Positions 32,435-45,858 of a stretch of DNA of 64,000 bases are shown here, in pieces. The translations under genes and the position numbers were made by a program. Every line of letters begins with the position of its first letter. Positions within the stretch are counted from its first letter, which is position 1. Source of the stretch: Tetrapyrgos nigripes (Eukaryota > Basidiomycota > Agaricomycetes > Agaricales > Campanellaceae); the NCBI GenBank assembly GCA_013368315.1, contig JAACJM010000085.1:124001-188000 (forward strand), in the 5' to 3' direction. Under the pieces are notes generated by a model. The model had not been told where the DNA came from, searched no databases, and saw only the letters and a list, made by a program, of their open reading frames with translations.

Positions 32435-35400
32435 ATGGCTTCAGATGCTGTCAAGAAAGTCCAGGAAAAGTTGTTCAGAGGGGGTCCTACCAGCAACATC
32501 GAAGGACTCCCATCTCAGCCGGATCGCTCAGAGCCCGCTCTTACCATATCGATTCCTAAACCTCCCGCTACTCCTGCACCTCCTCCCAAGACCTCCAAAC
32601 AGCCTGATTCGCCTTCCAATGGCGTCGAAGCTGACGCGACTCGCGCCAATGGGGACCAGCGGCCATACCGCGAACGGCTCATGTCCACGCTGGGCAATGC
32701 TTACAAGGGCGTCGAACGCTACCGCCTAGAGCAAGATGACAATAAGGAACGCCATTGGAAACGTTGGGGCCCTTATCTCAGCGATAGGCAGTGGGTAAGC
32801 ATATCTGCATCTCCTATCGTGTAAGGGCTGCTCACCGACTTGCGTGTCACTGTCAGGCCACTGTTCGTGAAGACTACTCCGGTAATGGCGATGCTTGGAG
32901 CCACTTCCCCCATGAACACGCGCGTTCACGCGCGTATAGGTGGGGTGAAGACGGTATAGCTGGGATTTCCGACAATCATCAGCGTCTGTGCTTTGCCTTA
33001 TCCCTTTGGAACGGAGAGGACCCAATCCTAAAGGAGCGCCTTTTCGGTGTCACTGGTCATCAAGGCAATCATGGCGAGGACGTGAAAGAGCTCTATTACT
33101 ACCTCGATTCCACTCCGACCCACTCTTACATGAAGTTTTTATACAAATACCCCCAACGCCGATATCCATACGAACAACTCGTCTCTGAAAATCAAAACCG
33201 GAGCCGTGACGTCGCTGAGTTCGAGATCCTCGATACTGATGTCTTTGATGAGGACCGATACTGGGATGTCTTCGTCGAAGTGAGCACTCCAATATATGCT
33301 GGTTTCTCGAACTGACCGTTTTCCTTCCTAGTATGCGAAAGATGAGGATGATCCCGACAACGTCTACGTACGGATTACCGCGTACAATCGAGGCCCTGAC
33401 GCGGCTACGCTTCATGTCATTCCCCAACTTTGGTTCCCCAACACTTGGTCTTGGCACACCGAGAAGCCTCAGATGCCTTCTTTATCTGCACACAGTCGCG
33501 GCGGCGTCAATTGTGTCTCTGTAAAACATCCATCCCTTGGGAAAACTCATCTATACTGCCTCCCTTCACCTCCTCCAGTCGGTCCAGATGGTAATTTTGA
33601 AGTCGACTGTGAGAACGACACGGTCGAACCCGATTTACTGTTTACCGAGAACAACACCAACTTCAGCAGATTGTATGGCGGTACGAATGAGACGGAGTAC
33701 GTGAAGGATGCATTCCACGATCATATCATTCCATCCCATCGACCACCTACCGACGAGTCAGAGGAACAATTTTTCTCGCAACGTACCCGTCCCCGCACCT
33801 CTTCAACCTTTGGTGGATCTGTAGTATCTGATGAACCCGAAGAAGGACCTTGCACACCCTTCCCCAGGGGTCCCAGTTTTGTCAATCCAGACAAACAGGG
33901 TACGAAGTCTGCAGCACACTACATATTCCGAAATGTCCCTGGTCAAGGCGGATGTGCCGTTGTGCGCATGAAGTTGACACCTCTCACTCCAAAGAGAGAC
34001 GCCAGTCTTGACGACGAAGGTGTTTTCGATGACGCAATCGAGGCTCGCCGTCAAGAAGCAGACGAATTCTACAACTCTCTGGTGTTTGGGCCTATGAGTG
34101 ATGATCTCAGGCAGATCATGCGACAAGCTCTCGGTGGCATGCTCTGGACGAAACAGTTCTACCAGTTCATTCAGAAAGACTGGTTGGCAGGTGACCCGGC
34201 GCAACCTCCTCCTCCACCCGAGCGCCAGCATGTCAGAAACAAAGTGCGTTGTCCTGAATATTTGCGGTGGAAGCATACCTAATACTTCGTTGAAATATAG
34301 GAATGGCGTCATATGCATGTCGCGGACATCTTGTCTATGCCAGACAAGTGAGTCGTTCTGCTCGATATCTTACTCTATCTGTTCCTGATATTTCTTGTAG
34401 ATGGGAGTATCCCTTCTTTGCTGCATGGGACACAGCGTTCCATTGCATCCCGTTAGCTGTCGTAGACCCCGCTTTCGCTAAGAAACAGTTGGATTTGCTG
34501 ACCAGAGAATGGTACATGAAACCAGACGGCCAACTGCCGGCCTACGAGTGGAATTTCAGCGATGTCAATCCCCCTGTGCATGCGTGGTAAGTCTCATGCG
34601 GATCTTCAGACTGTATTTGTCTGACATTGTTCAACGTGTAGGGCCACTTTCAGAATCTTCAAGACTGAGCGCAAACTGTACGGTAAAGAGGATCTCGAGT
34701 TCTTGGAGCGAGTCTTCCAAAAGTTACTACTCAACTTTACTTGGTGAGATATTCGATGAATCATTTCGGTCTATGCTGACCAGCTGGTCTTACAGGTGGG
34801 TTAACCGTAAAGACCATGATGGCAGTGGTGTCTTCGAGGGGGGTTTCCTTGGTCTGGATAACATCGGTGTCTTCAATCGTTCAGAGCCATTGCCTACCGG
34901 GGGTTCTCTGCGACAGGCAGATGGCACTGCGTGGATGGCTTTCTACTGTCTCAACATGTAAGTTCTGTTTGATCGACCGTGTGTCTCTGCATCTCATCGT
35001 TGTTGCAGGTTGAGTATTGCTCTGGAGCTTGCGAAACATAATCATGTATATGAAGATATCGCGTCCAAATTCTTCGAGGTACGTTTATTAATCTCCTGTC
35101 CAATGTCTACTCGTTCTCAACCCTCGTCAGCATTTCCTTTTCATCGCAGATGCAATGACTTACAAAGAAGGTGACAATGAGCTAAGCTTGTGGAATGAAG
35201 AGGACGGCATGTACTTCGATGCTATTCAGTTTGCTCCCGGAAGCTCTATGCAGTTGCCCGTTCGCAGTCTAGTCGGGCTGATACCGCTTTATGCTACCCT
35301 TGTTCTCGAGCCGAATGTACTCAAGAAGTTCCCTGGGTTCAAGAAACGTATGGAATGGTTCATCGACAATCGTCCCGAGGTTTCAAACCGGAACATGGCT

Positions 35401-36581
35401 AATATGAAAGGTATGTTGTTGACTTGAAGCTCTTCGTGGTTGTTGCTGACGATGTTTCACAGCTGGTGGAAAGGATCAACGTAGGTTGCTGGCTTTAGCA
35501 AGCAAGGAGAGGTTGGTCAAGATACTCGAGAAGATGCTTGACGAGGACGAATTCCTTAGCGAATATGGCATTAGATCGTGAGCTCTCTTTCTCTTCCTTG
35601 CCATCCGTTCTGCTAATTCCGTCATCGCAGACTGTCGAAGAAGCACAAAGAACAACCTTGGGGAATAGATGTGCACGGGCAGCGATACGAGGTCAACTAT
35701 TGGCCCGGTGATTCCCATTCTGGCATGTTCGGAGGAAATTCCAACTGGAGAGGACCTATCTGTGAGTAATCTACACGGTATATACTGCATAGGCTGACAG
35801 TTCATGCGTGTAGGGCTTGCGGTTAACTTCCTGCTCATTGAGAGTCTGCAACGCTTCCACCAATACTATGGTGATGATCTGCAGGTGAATTTATCTTACT
35901 TCCTTCAATGAGCTATTCTGACATGTCTCAAGGTCGAATGTCCAACTGGAAGCGGAGACTACATGAACCTTGTCTCCGTCGCTGAGGAGATTCAACATCG
36001 GATAATTCATATTTTTGGGCGTGATGTGCAAGGTCGTCGTGCTACAAATGGCGGTAATCCCAAGCTCGACCATGATCCTCACTTCCGGGACTACGTCTGG
36101 TTCTATGAAGTAGGTAGTTCGACTTTGTTCAATTACTCATTACTCATTCCTCCTTCCAGTTCTTCCACGCCGACAACGGACGTGGTCTTGGTGCCTCTCA
36201 CCAGACTGGATGGTGAGGCAGTATTTTCCCTGAAGATTCTTTCTCTGAAGAGCTTCAATAGGTCTGGTCTCGTGGCGTACCACATTTTGCAGAGTGGTGT
36301 AACTTGCAGACTTCCCAAAACTCCGAGAAGTAAGACCTGTCTCGTACATATCATTACAATGAACCGGCTGACTGTTTGTTTGCAGCTCCACGAAGTCTTG
36401 CGAACCATTACTTTGATGTGCGCACCGTCTCTTCTACGCGCCGTTTTGTATACTGATACGATTCTTTCAGGATAACATCGAGACACGTTCCGAATTCGGT
36501 GACGAAACGCGTTCAGCGTTCAGTACCATGAGTGGTTATGACCTGAACACATTGGGAGATATTTCCCCTGATGCTTTGTAG
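32435..36581 (+). CDS. GH63-type six-hairpin glycosidase
   Basis: The protein starts [17 protein letters not shown], with no signal peptide, and has a disordered N-terminus. Family blocks follow: [150 protein letters not shown] and [23 protein letters not shown]. These place it in the GH63-like clan of (alpha/alpha)6 glycosidases, the bacterial-like cytosolic branch and not the ER glucosidase I that trims N-glycans. The substrate is unknown. At least ten short introns were inferred. The stop is at 36579-36581. Confidence 0.85.
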
Positions 36582-37125
36582 CCTCAAGGACAACCTTTTT
36601 GAAACGTATGTTGTATTAGATGTGATAGGGCTGTGACTTTTTTCATCTTGTAGACGGATTCTGTTTCTGCACATGTGTATTATAGTGATAGAGAATGTAG
36701 ATTTTATTATGTAGAATTTCGCGAGTCAGAGTGCACGCGGTTCTTGATCGAGGCTCCAAGATATGATATATCATATATCTCACGCGTACGCTCTCTTTCT
36801 TCGTATAAACTACGGCATAATTCTTTCTCAACTCTCTGGAGGTCTCTAGGAGTCACGATTGTCAGCTTCCTTCCATATGCATTCTTCTTCGACGAAATGC
36901 AAGCAAATAGGCATTTTGGGTAGCGATAGAGGCAGATCAAAGGTAGACTTACCTGGCCTTGCTCATATGGATGTCGGTCCAATGTAAAACCGAAAAAATA
37001 CCGTCCAAATATGTCCATGCGAATTCTTGTTCATCTCGTTGCCCTAGTGTCAGTGTATGACCTTAACCGGTCCGTTGGCCTTGCTTAAAAGGTGCGCAGT
37101 TGACTGCTCGAAACTTTGTGCAAAA
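36582..37125. other. Intergenic region
   Basis: This gap of 544 bp lies between two plus-strand genes. It should contain the GH63 3' end and the GH28 promoter; a TATA-like CTTAAAAGG lies about 40 nt before the GH28 start. Nothing else was recognised. Confidence 0.5.
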
Positions 37126-39157
37126 ATGTATCCCATTGTAGGCGCTTCTCTCTTGGCTTTGGCTGGACTACCAGTTCTCCTCGCTGCTCCTGCGTCATCG
37201 GACTGCACAGGGACTATCTCGTCATTGAATGGTGAGTGGTCTATCGTCTGTGTATCTTATTGCGCATTAATCCATACCGCCAGACGTCGCCGCTGCTGTT
37301 GCTTGTACGACGGTGAACATCAACAGTGTCACTGTCCCTGCCGGCCAGACATTCACTCTCAACTTACTTGATGGTACGACAGTGAACCTGAGTAAGTCGT
37401 ATCTGTTTCCTCCAGAAGACCTGTGCTTTGTTCAACGTGATGCCAGATGGTGACATAAAATTCGGGGTTCAAAACTGGGCTGGTCCGTTGTTCATGGTGT
37501 CGTACGTTGTCATCTATCTTTCCTTGAGCTTGAACTCGTTCTGAACATTGAACAGAGGCCGCAACATCCACTGTACGTAGTTCCGAAATTAATTCTTGTC
37601 AATACTTCGTTTACAAGCTGGAATGCAGTCAACGGCAATGGACATACATTTGACGGTGCTGGCCCCTCTTACTGGGTAAGATGCATCCCTGTGGAAGTGG
37701 AATGCTACTAAGTTTTACTGATCGCTTTTGTTGTCCATAGGATGGTCAAGGTGGAAACGGAGGCGTAACCAAGCCCGCTCCTATGATGAAGTAGGCCTCG
37801 GCAGTTTTCCGTGCACGCGATTCTACTCACCAGTGAGGACTTTGCAGGATATCGATCTCGGGAGTTTACAAAGTAAGTGCTGTTCTGGTGAGTGACGAGG
37901 TATGTGTATACTGAGATCCATTTTCTTTCCACAGGATGTCAAAGTTCTTAACTCTCCTGCTCGGACTTATTCAGTCTCAAATCCTGCTCCGCTCACGATG
38001 ACCAATCTTATCATTGATAATTGTTCGTCCTCAACCACTTTTTTCTGCGCCAACCTTGCTGACTAAATTCAAAAGCCTTAGGTGATCAACCAAATTCTGC
38101 ATCATCGGGGGCCGCTGCAGGTAGATCTATTACCTGTAGAGCTGGATCATAGAGGGACAGGCTGACACTGACTCAAGGACACAACACTGATGGCTTCGAC
38201 TGTAGTACTCATGATTTGGTTATCTCGAACAGGTAATTTGACTGTTATCCAGCGCTTACACGTCTGCTCAATTCTTGTAAAGCAGCATCCATAACCAGGA
38301 CGATTGTCTCGCCATCAACAGAGGTACTAACATCACTTTCACCGGGAACACCTGCACTGGAGGACATGGAATTTCTGTCGTACGCCTCGTCATCGTTATT
38401 GAATGTGATCATACCACTGAATGGTGTTATGCGAATAGGGCTCGATTTCTTCTGACGCAGTCGTGCAAAACATTTTCATTACCAACAACGTCATTACCAA
38501 CAAGTTTCGTCTTCTTTTCTTCATTCTTGATTTGTCCACACTCATGCGGGTTTCTCGAATGTTCTCAGTGACCAAGCGTTACGGATCAAGACCAAATCAG
38601 ATGCAACATCAGCTTCAGTATCCGACGTGACTTACTCTGGTAACACAGCGACAGGGATGAAGAGATTCGGCGTAATCATTGACCAAGTAATGCTTGCACA
38701 GCTACCTTTAGATCTCCATCAGGGTTATTTATCCTTTCCTGTTTCTTTTCCTGCAGAGTTACCCATGCAAGTACTTCTAATTGTCCATTATGATGGGATC
38801 TAATCATCTTCACAACAGCTACCATTGGAACGCCTGGTAACGGGGTCACGCTCTCGGTAAGTACTCTTTCTGTTGTAGGCACTGATGAATATTGATCACC
38901 AACTCGATAACCTTCTGCTTTTTTATGCAGGGCGTGAATTTTGTTGATGCGCAAACAACTATCTCTGTTAACAGTGGCGCCCAAAGGGTAGCCGTCAACT
39001 GCGGTGTTGGATCCTGCACTGGTTCGTATTCTTTCTCTGGCATATTCTCTTGCTTAAGAAACGCGCAGGTTCTTGGGACTGGTCCAAGCTGAAGGTGACC
39101 GGAGGTTCTGCCGGAAAGATCACCAACTTCAGTGGCATCAAGGGATTCAGTCAATGA
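37126..39157 (+). CDS. GH28 endopolygalacturonase
   Basis: This secreted enzyme cleaves homogalacturonan in pectin. It starts with a signal peptide ([20 protein letters not shown]) followed by [11 protein letters not shown]. The parallel beta-helix signatures are in order: [36 protein letters not shown] with the catalytic Asp, [11 protein letters not shown] with the catalytic Asp pair, [12 protein letters not shown] with the catalytic His, and [11 protein letters not shown] with the substrate-binding RIK. The C-terminus ends FSGIKGFSQ. More than a dozen short introns and some very small exons are needed, which is usual for GH28 genes in mushrooms. Exon borders in the first third are the least certain. 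Confidence 0.9.
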
Positions 39158-40034
39158 TTGAGGCGATCACTTGGTAGCTTCAACATTCCTTTAGCATCTT
39201 TATAACAGCATTCTTTAGGCATCTTCCATACTTTTATTGCCATACGTACTGATATTGGAGATACCCTTTTCCAATCCATTTCTCACTCACGAGTCACAAT
39301 CCCCCTACGTCGGCCCGCTGGTAAGAGAGAACATGTAGAGTGAGAATGCTGAAAGACAAGTAAGTCATCCGTATAAAAAGTATGAGGAAAACAAGGATGT
39401 AGATAAAAAGTTTGCAGTGGAGACCCATTCAATTGTCTCCTTGAGTTCTTTCTTTATTTTCCTGATTCTGCAGATCGGCTGTTGTAAACGGGAAATCGCG
39501 TTAGTAAAAAGAAGGCAAAAGCATAGATACCTTACACTACTCGAAATCGATCTGTTTGTGAGAGTGGAACGAATGGAATCCACCTGCACCGGAAAACAAA
39601 CCGAATTCGTCTTCAAGTTTTACACCGAGTAGCACCGAAACAAATTCGGATGCCAGCGAACGCGCGGGATGAAGTAGAGGGGATGGGGGTTGGAGATGAA
39701 GACAATGTTGACATACCAATGCTAAATGCGACACACACGTATGACGAAAATTTAACAAAAACGCAGCTGTTATGTCATTAGATATATGAGAGGACACCGT
39801 ACTAGTACAAGAGAGATAACACCTAAAATTCGTTAATATTTTGAACACTTATGAAGCCAACTAAATCGTCACGAACTGGACATAAACATTACCAGCAATC
39901 CACTTTTCCGCTCTCTTTTCCTCTCCGTCAGGAACTCATACCTGATGACCTTTCCCTGTGCTTCGCCCGGCACTACAAACACATTCGAATTGCACCGTGT
40001 CCCAACTTAACCCCCTGGCCAACTTTGCCAACTT
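39158..40034. other. Intergenic region, AT-rich
   Basis: These 877 bp lie between the GH28 gene and the broken NTPase gene. The short open frames are AT-rich and resemble no protein. No repeat or RNA gene was recognised. Confidence 0.5.
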
Positions 40035-41604
40035 TTAGTCCATGTTCAACATTATCCCCCTCGCCTTCCCTTGGTCCATGATCTGTTTCAACAGGGGGTA
40101 GTCTCTAGAAGAACCAGGCTGTTTGTTGGTAGCATTGGTGCTTATTTGAAGGACCCAAATGGTAAGTGTTCGATTGGCCTGATATGTGGGATACTCGAAA
40201 AAGAAGGCATCGAAGAGTGAGTTCCTGCTTGTTGAAACATAATAGCGACCGTCGCTCCCGATGATGTGGTCATCAAACTTGATGCTCTTCAAGCTATCCA
40301 GGTAGGTGATGGTCCTCTGCACAAAGGGCTTCGCAACGGACCCCTGCTCTGCATAGGCTCCTTGACGAAGACACGGCCGTCATCGCTTTGCCTCATCATG
40401 AGTCGGCAACAAATGCCCCAACAAGCTGGCAGAGCTGGAGTCTGCCATGCTGGTCTGCCAGATGGTATGACGTTCAAACATCCAATCACGTAGGACAGCG
40501 GCTTCCGGCATGTTGATGAAGAGCCTGTAAAATACCCTGCAATCCGATGCCTGAACACGCTGGTACTTTTCCAACATCTTAATCCCCTTTGTCTTGAAAT
40601 CCAAAGTGTAAGACATGTGGTCCTCGGACGCTTTCATGATGAAAAGTTGGTGGGGTAGTGGAGGGTCGCCTGTGAGTGCCATGGCGGCTCTTTGGTCCAC
40701 GTCGTGGGGTCGATCACCATCTGGTTGACTGCCTGCTTGACCGCCTTGTCGAAATCGAGCGCTGGACGATGATCCCGTGGCATGGTCCACGGTATGAGAG
40801 TTGGTCTTCGTCAAATGGTTTGCCACACAGATCCAGACTAGAGTAGCGATTCGTTAGCAAGGAGAAAGGCGCAAGCGACGCGCCTTTGCTGAAACTCATG
40901 TGGCTGCCACACGTCCATATACCATGTTGGGGGGGAGGGGGGGGGGGGCAGCATGCTTGTACAGTCCTTATACGCATCTTTCTTGGAGACGTCGCGTGTA
41001 CTCGGAAACCGTTCGTATGGTACAGGCTGTTCGACTGTGTGGCGTCATAGAGACACCAGACGGTTTCCTGAGCCTCGCCTACTGGCAGGTGGCCTCCATG
41101 GAGCGATCCTTTCACCCTCCAAACGCTTTGCATATCGAATACATAGGTGTCGTGGTTCATCGCGTGGAATACGGTAGTCTTGCCTTCCATCAAACGTCGT
41201 ATCAATGCATATAAGAGGAAGAATGATTTGCCTGTCAAGCTGAAGTTAAAGCCCAGAGATAATCGAAAAGGACAATGACACATACCTATACCAGGTGAGC
41301 CTGTAACAAGCACTCCTCCAGTGTTCGAAGCCTTAAATTTGTTGCAGAGATAATCATATAGCACTTCGTAGGAATGCCGCACATAAAGTGGCCATGCGTC
41401 CTCCGGGTTAGAATCTGGAAAGGTAAGTTGAGATGCTGCCTTGGCGTTGACGTCGACAGGTATACGACGATTCTCGCGAATGTCGATCAGTTCGCCGGAC
41501 TTCTGCCAGAACCTTTCCCGGAGCTGGAAGAAACTTGTCCCGTTGTCATCACCCTTAATCACAGAATCGTTATGATAAGCCATGAGGGAAGAGAAGAGCT
41601 TCAT
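40035..41604 (-). pseudogene. P-loop NTPase of the RHS/Crinkler-like type, apparently degenerate
   Basis: The N-terminal part is intact from 41604: YVRHSYEVLYDYLCNKF, then the Walker A motif GSPGIGKS formed across an intron, and FFLLYALIRRLMEGKTTV. This matches the RHS/Crinkler-like NTPases that expand in mushroom genomes. Further on the protein-like segments lie in different frames: RVHATSPRKM against DAYKDCTSML, MDVWQPHEFQQRR which soon meets a stop, ALDFDKAVKQAVNQMVIDP in another frame, then DHMSYTLDFKTKGIKMLEKYQ. A C12-T-C7 tract on the coding strand (plus-strand G7-A-G12, 929-948 after 40000) sits in the middle of the damage. The last part (40322-40035) reads TITYLDSLKSIKFDDHIIG. Unrecognised introns could explain some shifts but probably not all. 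Confidence 0.55.
40929..40948. repeat. G7-A-G12 homopolymer tract
   Basis: The plus strand has seven G, one A and twelve G in a row, the longest homopolymer noticed in the window, inside the degenerate NTPase gene. Such a tract is prone to replication slippage and to sequencing error. Confidence 0.9.
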
Positions 41605-42664
41605 TTGAACTTCATGATCAATTTCGGTAGCGTTCTCACATCCTCCTCCAGGTTGAGTGCATACACCGCATGCTCAGATGCTCACATCCTCGATGTGGAT
41701 CGCCACTTGATAAAGTTACGACGCGAACGCTGCTCCTGTATGGGATCCTCGTCGACTCGGATTGCATACGAGTGTCATCATGACTAGTAATTGGATGCGC
41801 ATTTCATTCAAATTCCTGTAATACTCCACTAATACTAGTACTCTGATTGTTGAACTGCATCCGTTTTGGATGACGTAGGTTGTATACTTGTAGTCGACCA
41901 GCTTCGAGCTCCAACCCCATATTCCTGATCAGTGATCCCAACTGTCAGCCCCAAGCCTGTCCTTCCAACAAATTCAGTCATCTCAACTGTTTTGGGAGTC
42001 TTCAGCTTCTTCAATTCCAATATGGCTGTAACCAGAAATGCCTTATAGTATTGCTCTACTAGAAAGTACATGAGTATAATCCTCTATTAAACAGCCTGGC
42101 CGGGGCCTGTTTAATAATCCGCAACGTAATAAAAGAGAATAGACAAAGAAAGAGAGAGATAGAAAAGACGAGAGGAGAGAGTAAAAAAAGTGTGTCAAAA
42201 CAAATAACAGTTAGATAGCAGAGATAAGTGAGAGAGGAGGGAAGAGAGAGAACAGTAGTGGCAAGGAGCGTAGTCAAACATATCCGCGACGCGAATAATG
42301 TGAGTCAGAGTGCCAACAAACAGATTCGGAAACAACGAAAGACTGTCAAGTCAACGAAAGAGAGGTAGAAAAAACGAAACATCGAAAGGAGAGTAATATG
42401 GACGTGGCCAGTGATACAAAGTACGAATGAATGAGTGATGATGTCGACGACAGGGTCCCGTATTAACGATAATAAATGCGAGAGAGATGCAACGAACGTT
42501 AAAAAGTAGACAGAAGAAAGTACTTGTGTAAGAGGATAGGATTGTGTCGGAATACTGCCTGATGCAATGAGAATAAGATAGGCTGTCGAATTGTCGAAGC
42601 AGGATGAGTAGCGAGCGCGAGATGAGAGTAGATGAGGAGAGGAAGAAGGAACACAGAACAAAGA
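41605..42664. other. Intergenic region with purine-rich stretch
   Basis: This gap is 1060 bp. The part from about 42120 to 42664 is strongly purine-rich on the plus strand (many GAGAGA runs), so pyrimidine-rich in the sense of the CDC24 transcript, and is likely its 3' UTR. A minus-strand frame at 41835-42071 is not supported by any family. Confidence 0.5.
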
Positions 42665-45600
42665 TCATGTCACGTAGAGAGTGACTTGTCCACCTGGTCT
42701 ATACTGCTCAAAGGCCATTTGGACATCTTCAGTCGACCCTAGTGATATCATATCCCCATCCTCATCCTTGTATTTAACGCGTAGAGGCCCATCATCTCTC
42801 CTCGGTCCACAAAGACGAATCTTCTTCCCAACTTTCTCAACCAGATCCTCAAACTCCGTCATACGTGGCACCTGAATGACAAAGATATCCTCATGGTAAT
42901 GCACCTTGACCTTGACGGGCGGTGATGTTATCGAGGGCTGCACAGGCTCAAAAGTTTGTGAACGAGATGTCCGAAGACCAACGCCTGCTAGTGAGGATTC
43001 TGATGAACCATAGGGAGTGATAGGTGATGAAGAGTTGGGTGAATAGTCTGAACTATCACCAGTGGATTGACTTGATCCACTACCACGTTTACTACTGGAC
43101 ATCGATGCTGTACTGGACTTCCACTGCATCGATGTAGGCAATGGCGGCGGTGGTACCTGACTACTGCTCTTCGGATTATACGCTTGTGGTTGACTGGCAC
43201 TTCTCGAGCGGTTGATAGGAGGAGCAGGAGTCGGAGGAATACCAGGACGGTCACTGGTTTCATAATTGGATCGCAGTCTCGTCGAGCTAAACTGACTTCG
43301 CAGAGCAGGTCTCGGACGAACACCAGGGCCAAAGCTAGCATCGGATCCCGCGCTCATAGCGCTGATGTTGGAAGTTAGACGAGGGGTTATGGGCCGAAAC
43401 CCATTCTCGGTGTAGGCTCGAGCGCGTTCTTCTCGATAATAGGACTCGCGGTCTGGATTAGTACCATACGGACCTCGATTCCCGTTCACTGGAGTACCGC
43501 GGCCTGAAGGAGCGTATGAACTGCTGGCAGGAGGATAATCTTCATAGTCATCCTCCTCGCCTTCCATGTCAAAGCCGTCATGTGGAGGGTAGCCTTGAGG
43601 TCCAGTCTGTATGGTACTGGGTGTTGACCGTCCATACGATGATTCGTATTCTTCCCGGCGACCGTTGACCGGCAAGGGATAGGCAGACTGTGGACCGTTG
43701 TAGTAGCCTACGCCGGAGAGCTTGGGGTTGGTGCTATTCGAGGTGTAGGCAGTAAGGCGGGCCAGTCCTCCCCTTTCTGACGCTCGCCGTTGCTTAGCCT
43801 CTGCAATCAGACGCACAAGCACAGATTCCCACTTCTGACGTTGCTCCTCGGATCGACATCGCAGGGTAAAGTATTCCACGTCGTCATCACCTTTCCACCA
43901 CACAGCAAGGGGGTATTGCGCTGGCATAGAAGCTATAGTCACGACATCTTTGTCAGTTAGGAGTGATGAGTAAAGGTACAGCAACTTACACGTAGAATTT
44001 CGCGGAGACTGCGGCTCAGCCTTGGTAACATTACCGAGGAATATACGGCCTTTGAGAAGAAGCGGAGTAGTCTTCTTCTGGGTAGGTGCGCCGGGGAACC
44101 CGGCTGACGGCGGTACGGCTTGCTTCTTGAGTATCGAGTTACTCTTGCTGACCTTTTTGCCGTTCGGGGGAGGCGGGAGTGCTTCTTTGCAGCAAAGAAT
44201 GATCTTCTCAAATAGGAAGACATGGTATTCCCGGTCAATATCGGATTTCGTGACAATGAAAACGTCGTCAAGGAGAAGATGGCCAAAGTTTTCGAGATGA
44301 TGACCCTTCCAGTCATCCACTCTCGATGCGAGGTTCTTCACCGTCTGCTCGTTCTCAGCCTGACGCTGAGCTTCGTTAATCTTGTCGGTGATACGCTTGG
44401 CCGCACCTGAGCCGGCTTTGAGCTCTTCGTAATGCGGGTAATCATTAGGATTAGAAGCCTTGATTAGTGACTGGAAAGACAACAGTTATTCACAGACATG
44501 GGAACATTAATGGGAAAAACTCACGTCAAGTAATAGAGGATATTTACAGACACGCTGAATGGGTTTGATAAGAAAGGCAGGTAGTTCGCCTTTGACATTG
44601 ATCAGATGATTGAGAGCCTGCAGAAATTGCGAGATCAGTATCGGGAAATACCGAAAAAACCGTTTCCAGGTCGACAGCATGTGGGTAGAGATGAAGCCGA
44701 CCGGATCGAAATAGAAGACTCACTGCCAAGCTCTGTTCGTGTACAAGCATCAACTCTGAGGCTGAAGTATAATTTGCACAGTAAGGTTCATATACAATGA
44801 AGTCTTCTTCCTGAAATAGCCAAAACGAGTAAGAAGGGCGGTCGAAGAGATAGACGAAGGAATGGACTTACACTTTCCAGGAAGTGTTGACCCCATCGCT
44901 GGTCTATCCATGGGAGCTCAGCGGTGCTTTCAAGTTTGATAAGGAATTTGCGTTGAAAGTTGAGGAGCTTGTTGAGATTGGGGAAGAGGAGATGGATGGT
45001 GTCTTGATCGATAATGTTGCTCTGTGAGAGTGCTGTCGAGTATTTCTAGACAGGAGTGAGATGTCATGTGTCTGGTAAAAGGCTGTAGTCACATACCTGC
45101 ATGATTTCCAGATCTTGCACGTATTTACGCTCAGTCTCGACCATTTCGCGGACAATGTTATTTCTTGCGGCCTCTTGAGCATTGGCCGGAGTGAGAGTAG
45201 GTTGTGAGTCGGTGGCAAGGGATGAGTAGGAGTCATGGGAAGCCAAGTAGGGTGGTGACGGGGGAGCATCTTCGAATGCGCTCGGAGGAAGGTTGTTTAC
45301 GATGGCTTTGACCGTTTTGATGACCTGTATGGAAAAGTGAGCGGGAAAGACAGAGGGAGAGAGCGAGGGTCTGACCTTGACAAGACCATCGGTCGAGCCG
45401 CGACCCCAGAGGTCGGTAACGGTAAAGGGTTCGCACTCTGGTATGTTGCGAGCGACCTTTTCGTCCCTGACCTGCATGGCAAAGAGGGCGATACCGTGCT
45501 TTTTTGCACGGTCGGGATTCGATTCATACTGCTCCTGATTGAACTCTGAATTGTTGATTTTATTGAAGCCTGCTTCCTCAGGAAGCTGGTCAAAGATGTA

Positions 45601-45858
45601 GCAGAGCGGAATGCCATAGGAAAAGAGATCCCAGAGCTGGGTGACGGGGTCAGTTGACTGGCGGGCGTCATTGGACACGAGCTGGAAGTATTTGGAGAAG
45701 CCACGGATGTGCATGAGGCGGGATCTGAGACGGGAACATTCCTGGTAGAGAGAGGTGATGGCGGCCTGGTTAAGGAGGGTGTTGTTTGCGACGGGGGTGT
45801 CGATTTGAAGCCCTGAGGTGGAGACGATGGATTTTTTGCGGCCTGCGACGGAAGCCAT
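42665..45858 (-). CDS. CDC24: CDC24-type guanine nucleotide exchange factor for Cdc42
   Basis: The domain order is that of Cdc24/Scd1. First comes the CDC24 calponin-like N-terminal domain (DPVTQLWDLFSYGIPLCYIF ... FNKINNSEF), then the RhoGEF (DH) domain (NNIVREMVETERKYVQDLEIMQ, LFPNLNKLLNFQRKFL, LPAFLIKPIQRVCKYPLLL), a PH domain (LENFGHLLLDDVFIV ... YHVFLFEKIILCCKE ... EYFTLRCRSEEQRQKWE), a long disordered Ser/Pro-rich linker, and a C-terminal PB1 domain (PVKVKVHYHEDIFVIQ ... VKYKDEDGDMISLGSTEDV). It activates Cdc42 in polarity establishment; the PB1 domain would bind a Bem1-type scaffold. The start MASVAGRKKSIVSTSG at 45858 matches the family better than an in-frame upstream ATG at 45996. 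Confidence 0.95.

Noticed and set aside
42120..42660. Purine-rich stretch as a possible satellite or repeat
   Set aside because: No repeating unit could be seen; it fits a pyrimidine-rich 3' UTR of the CDC24 transcript.
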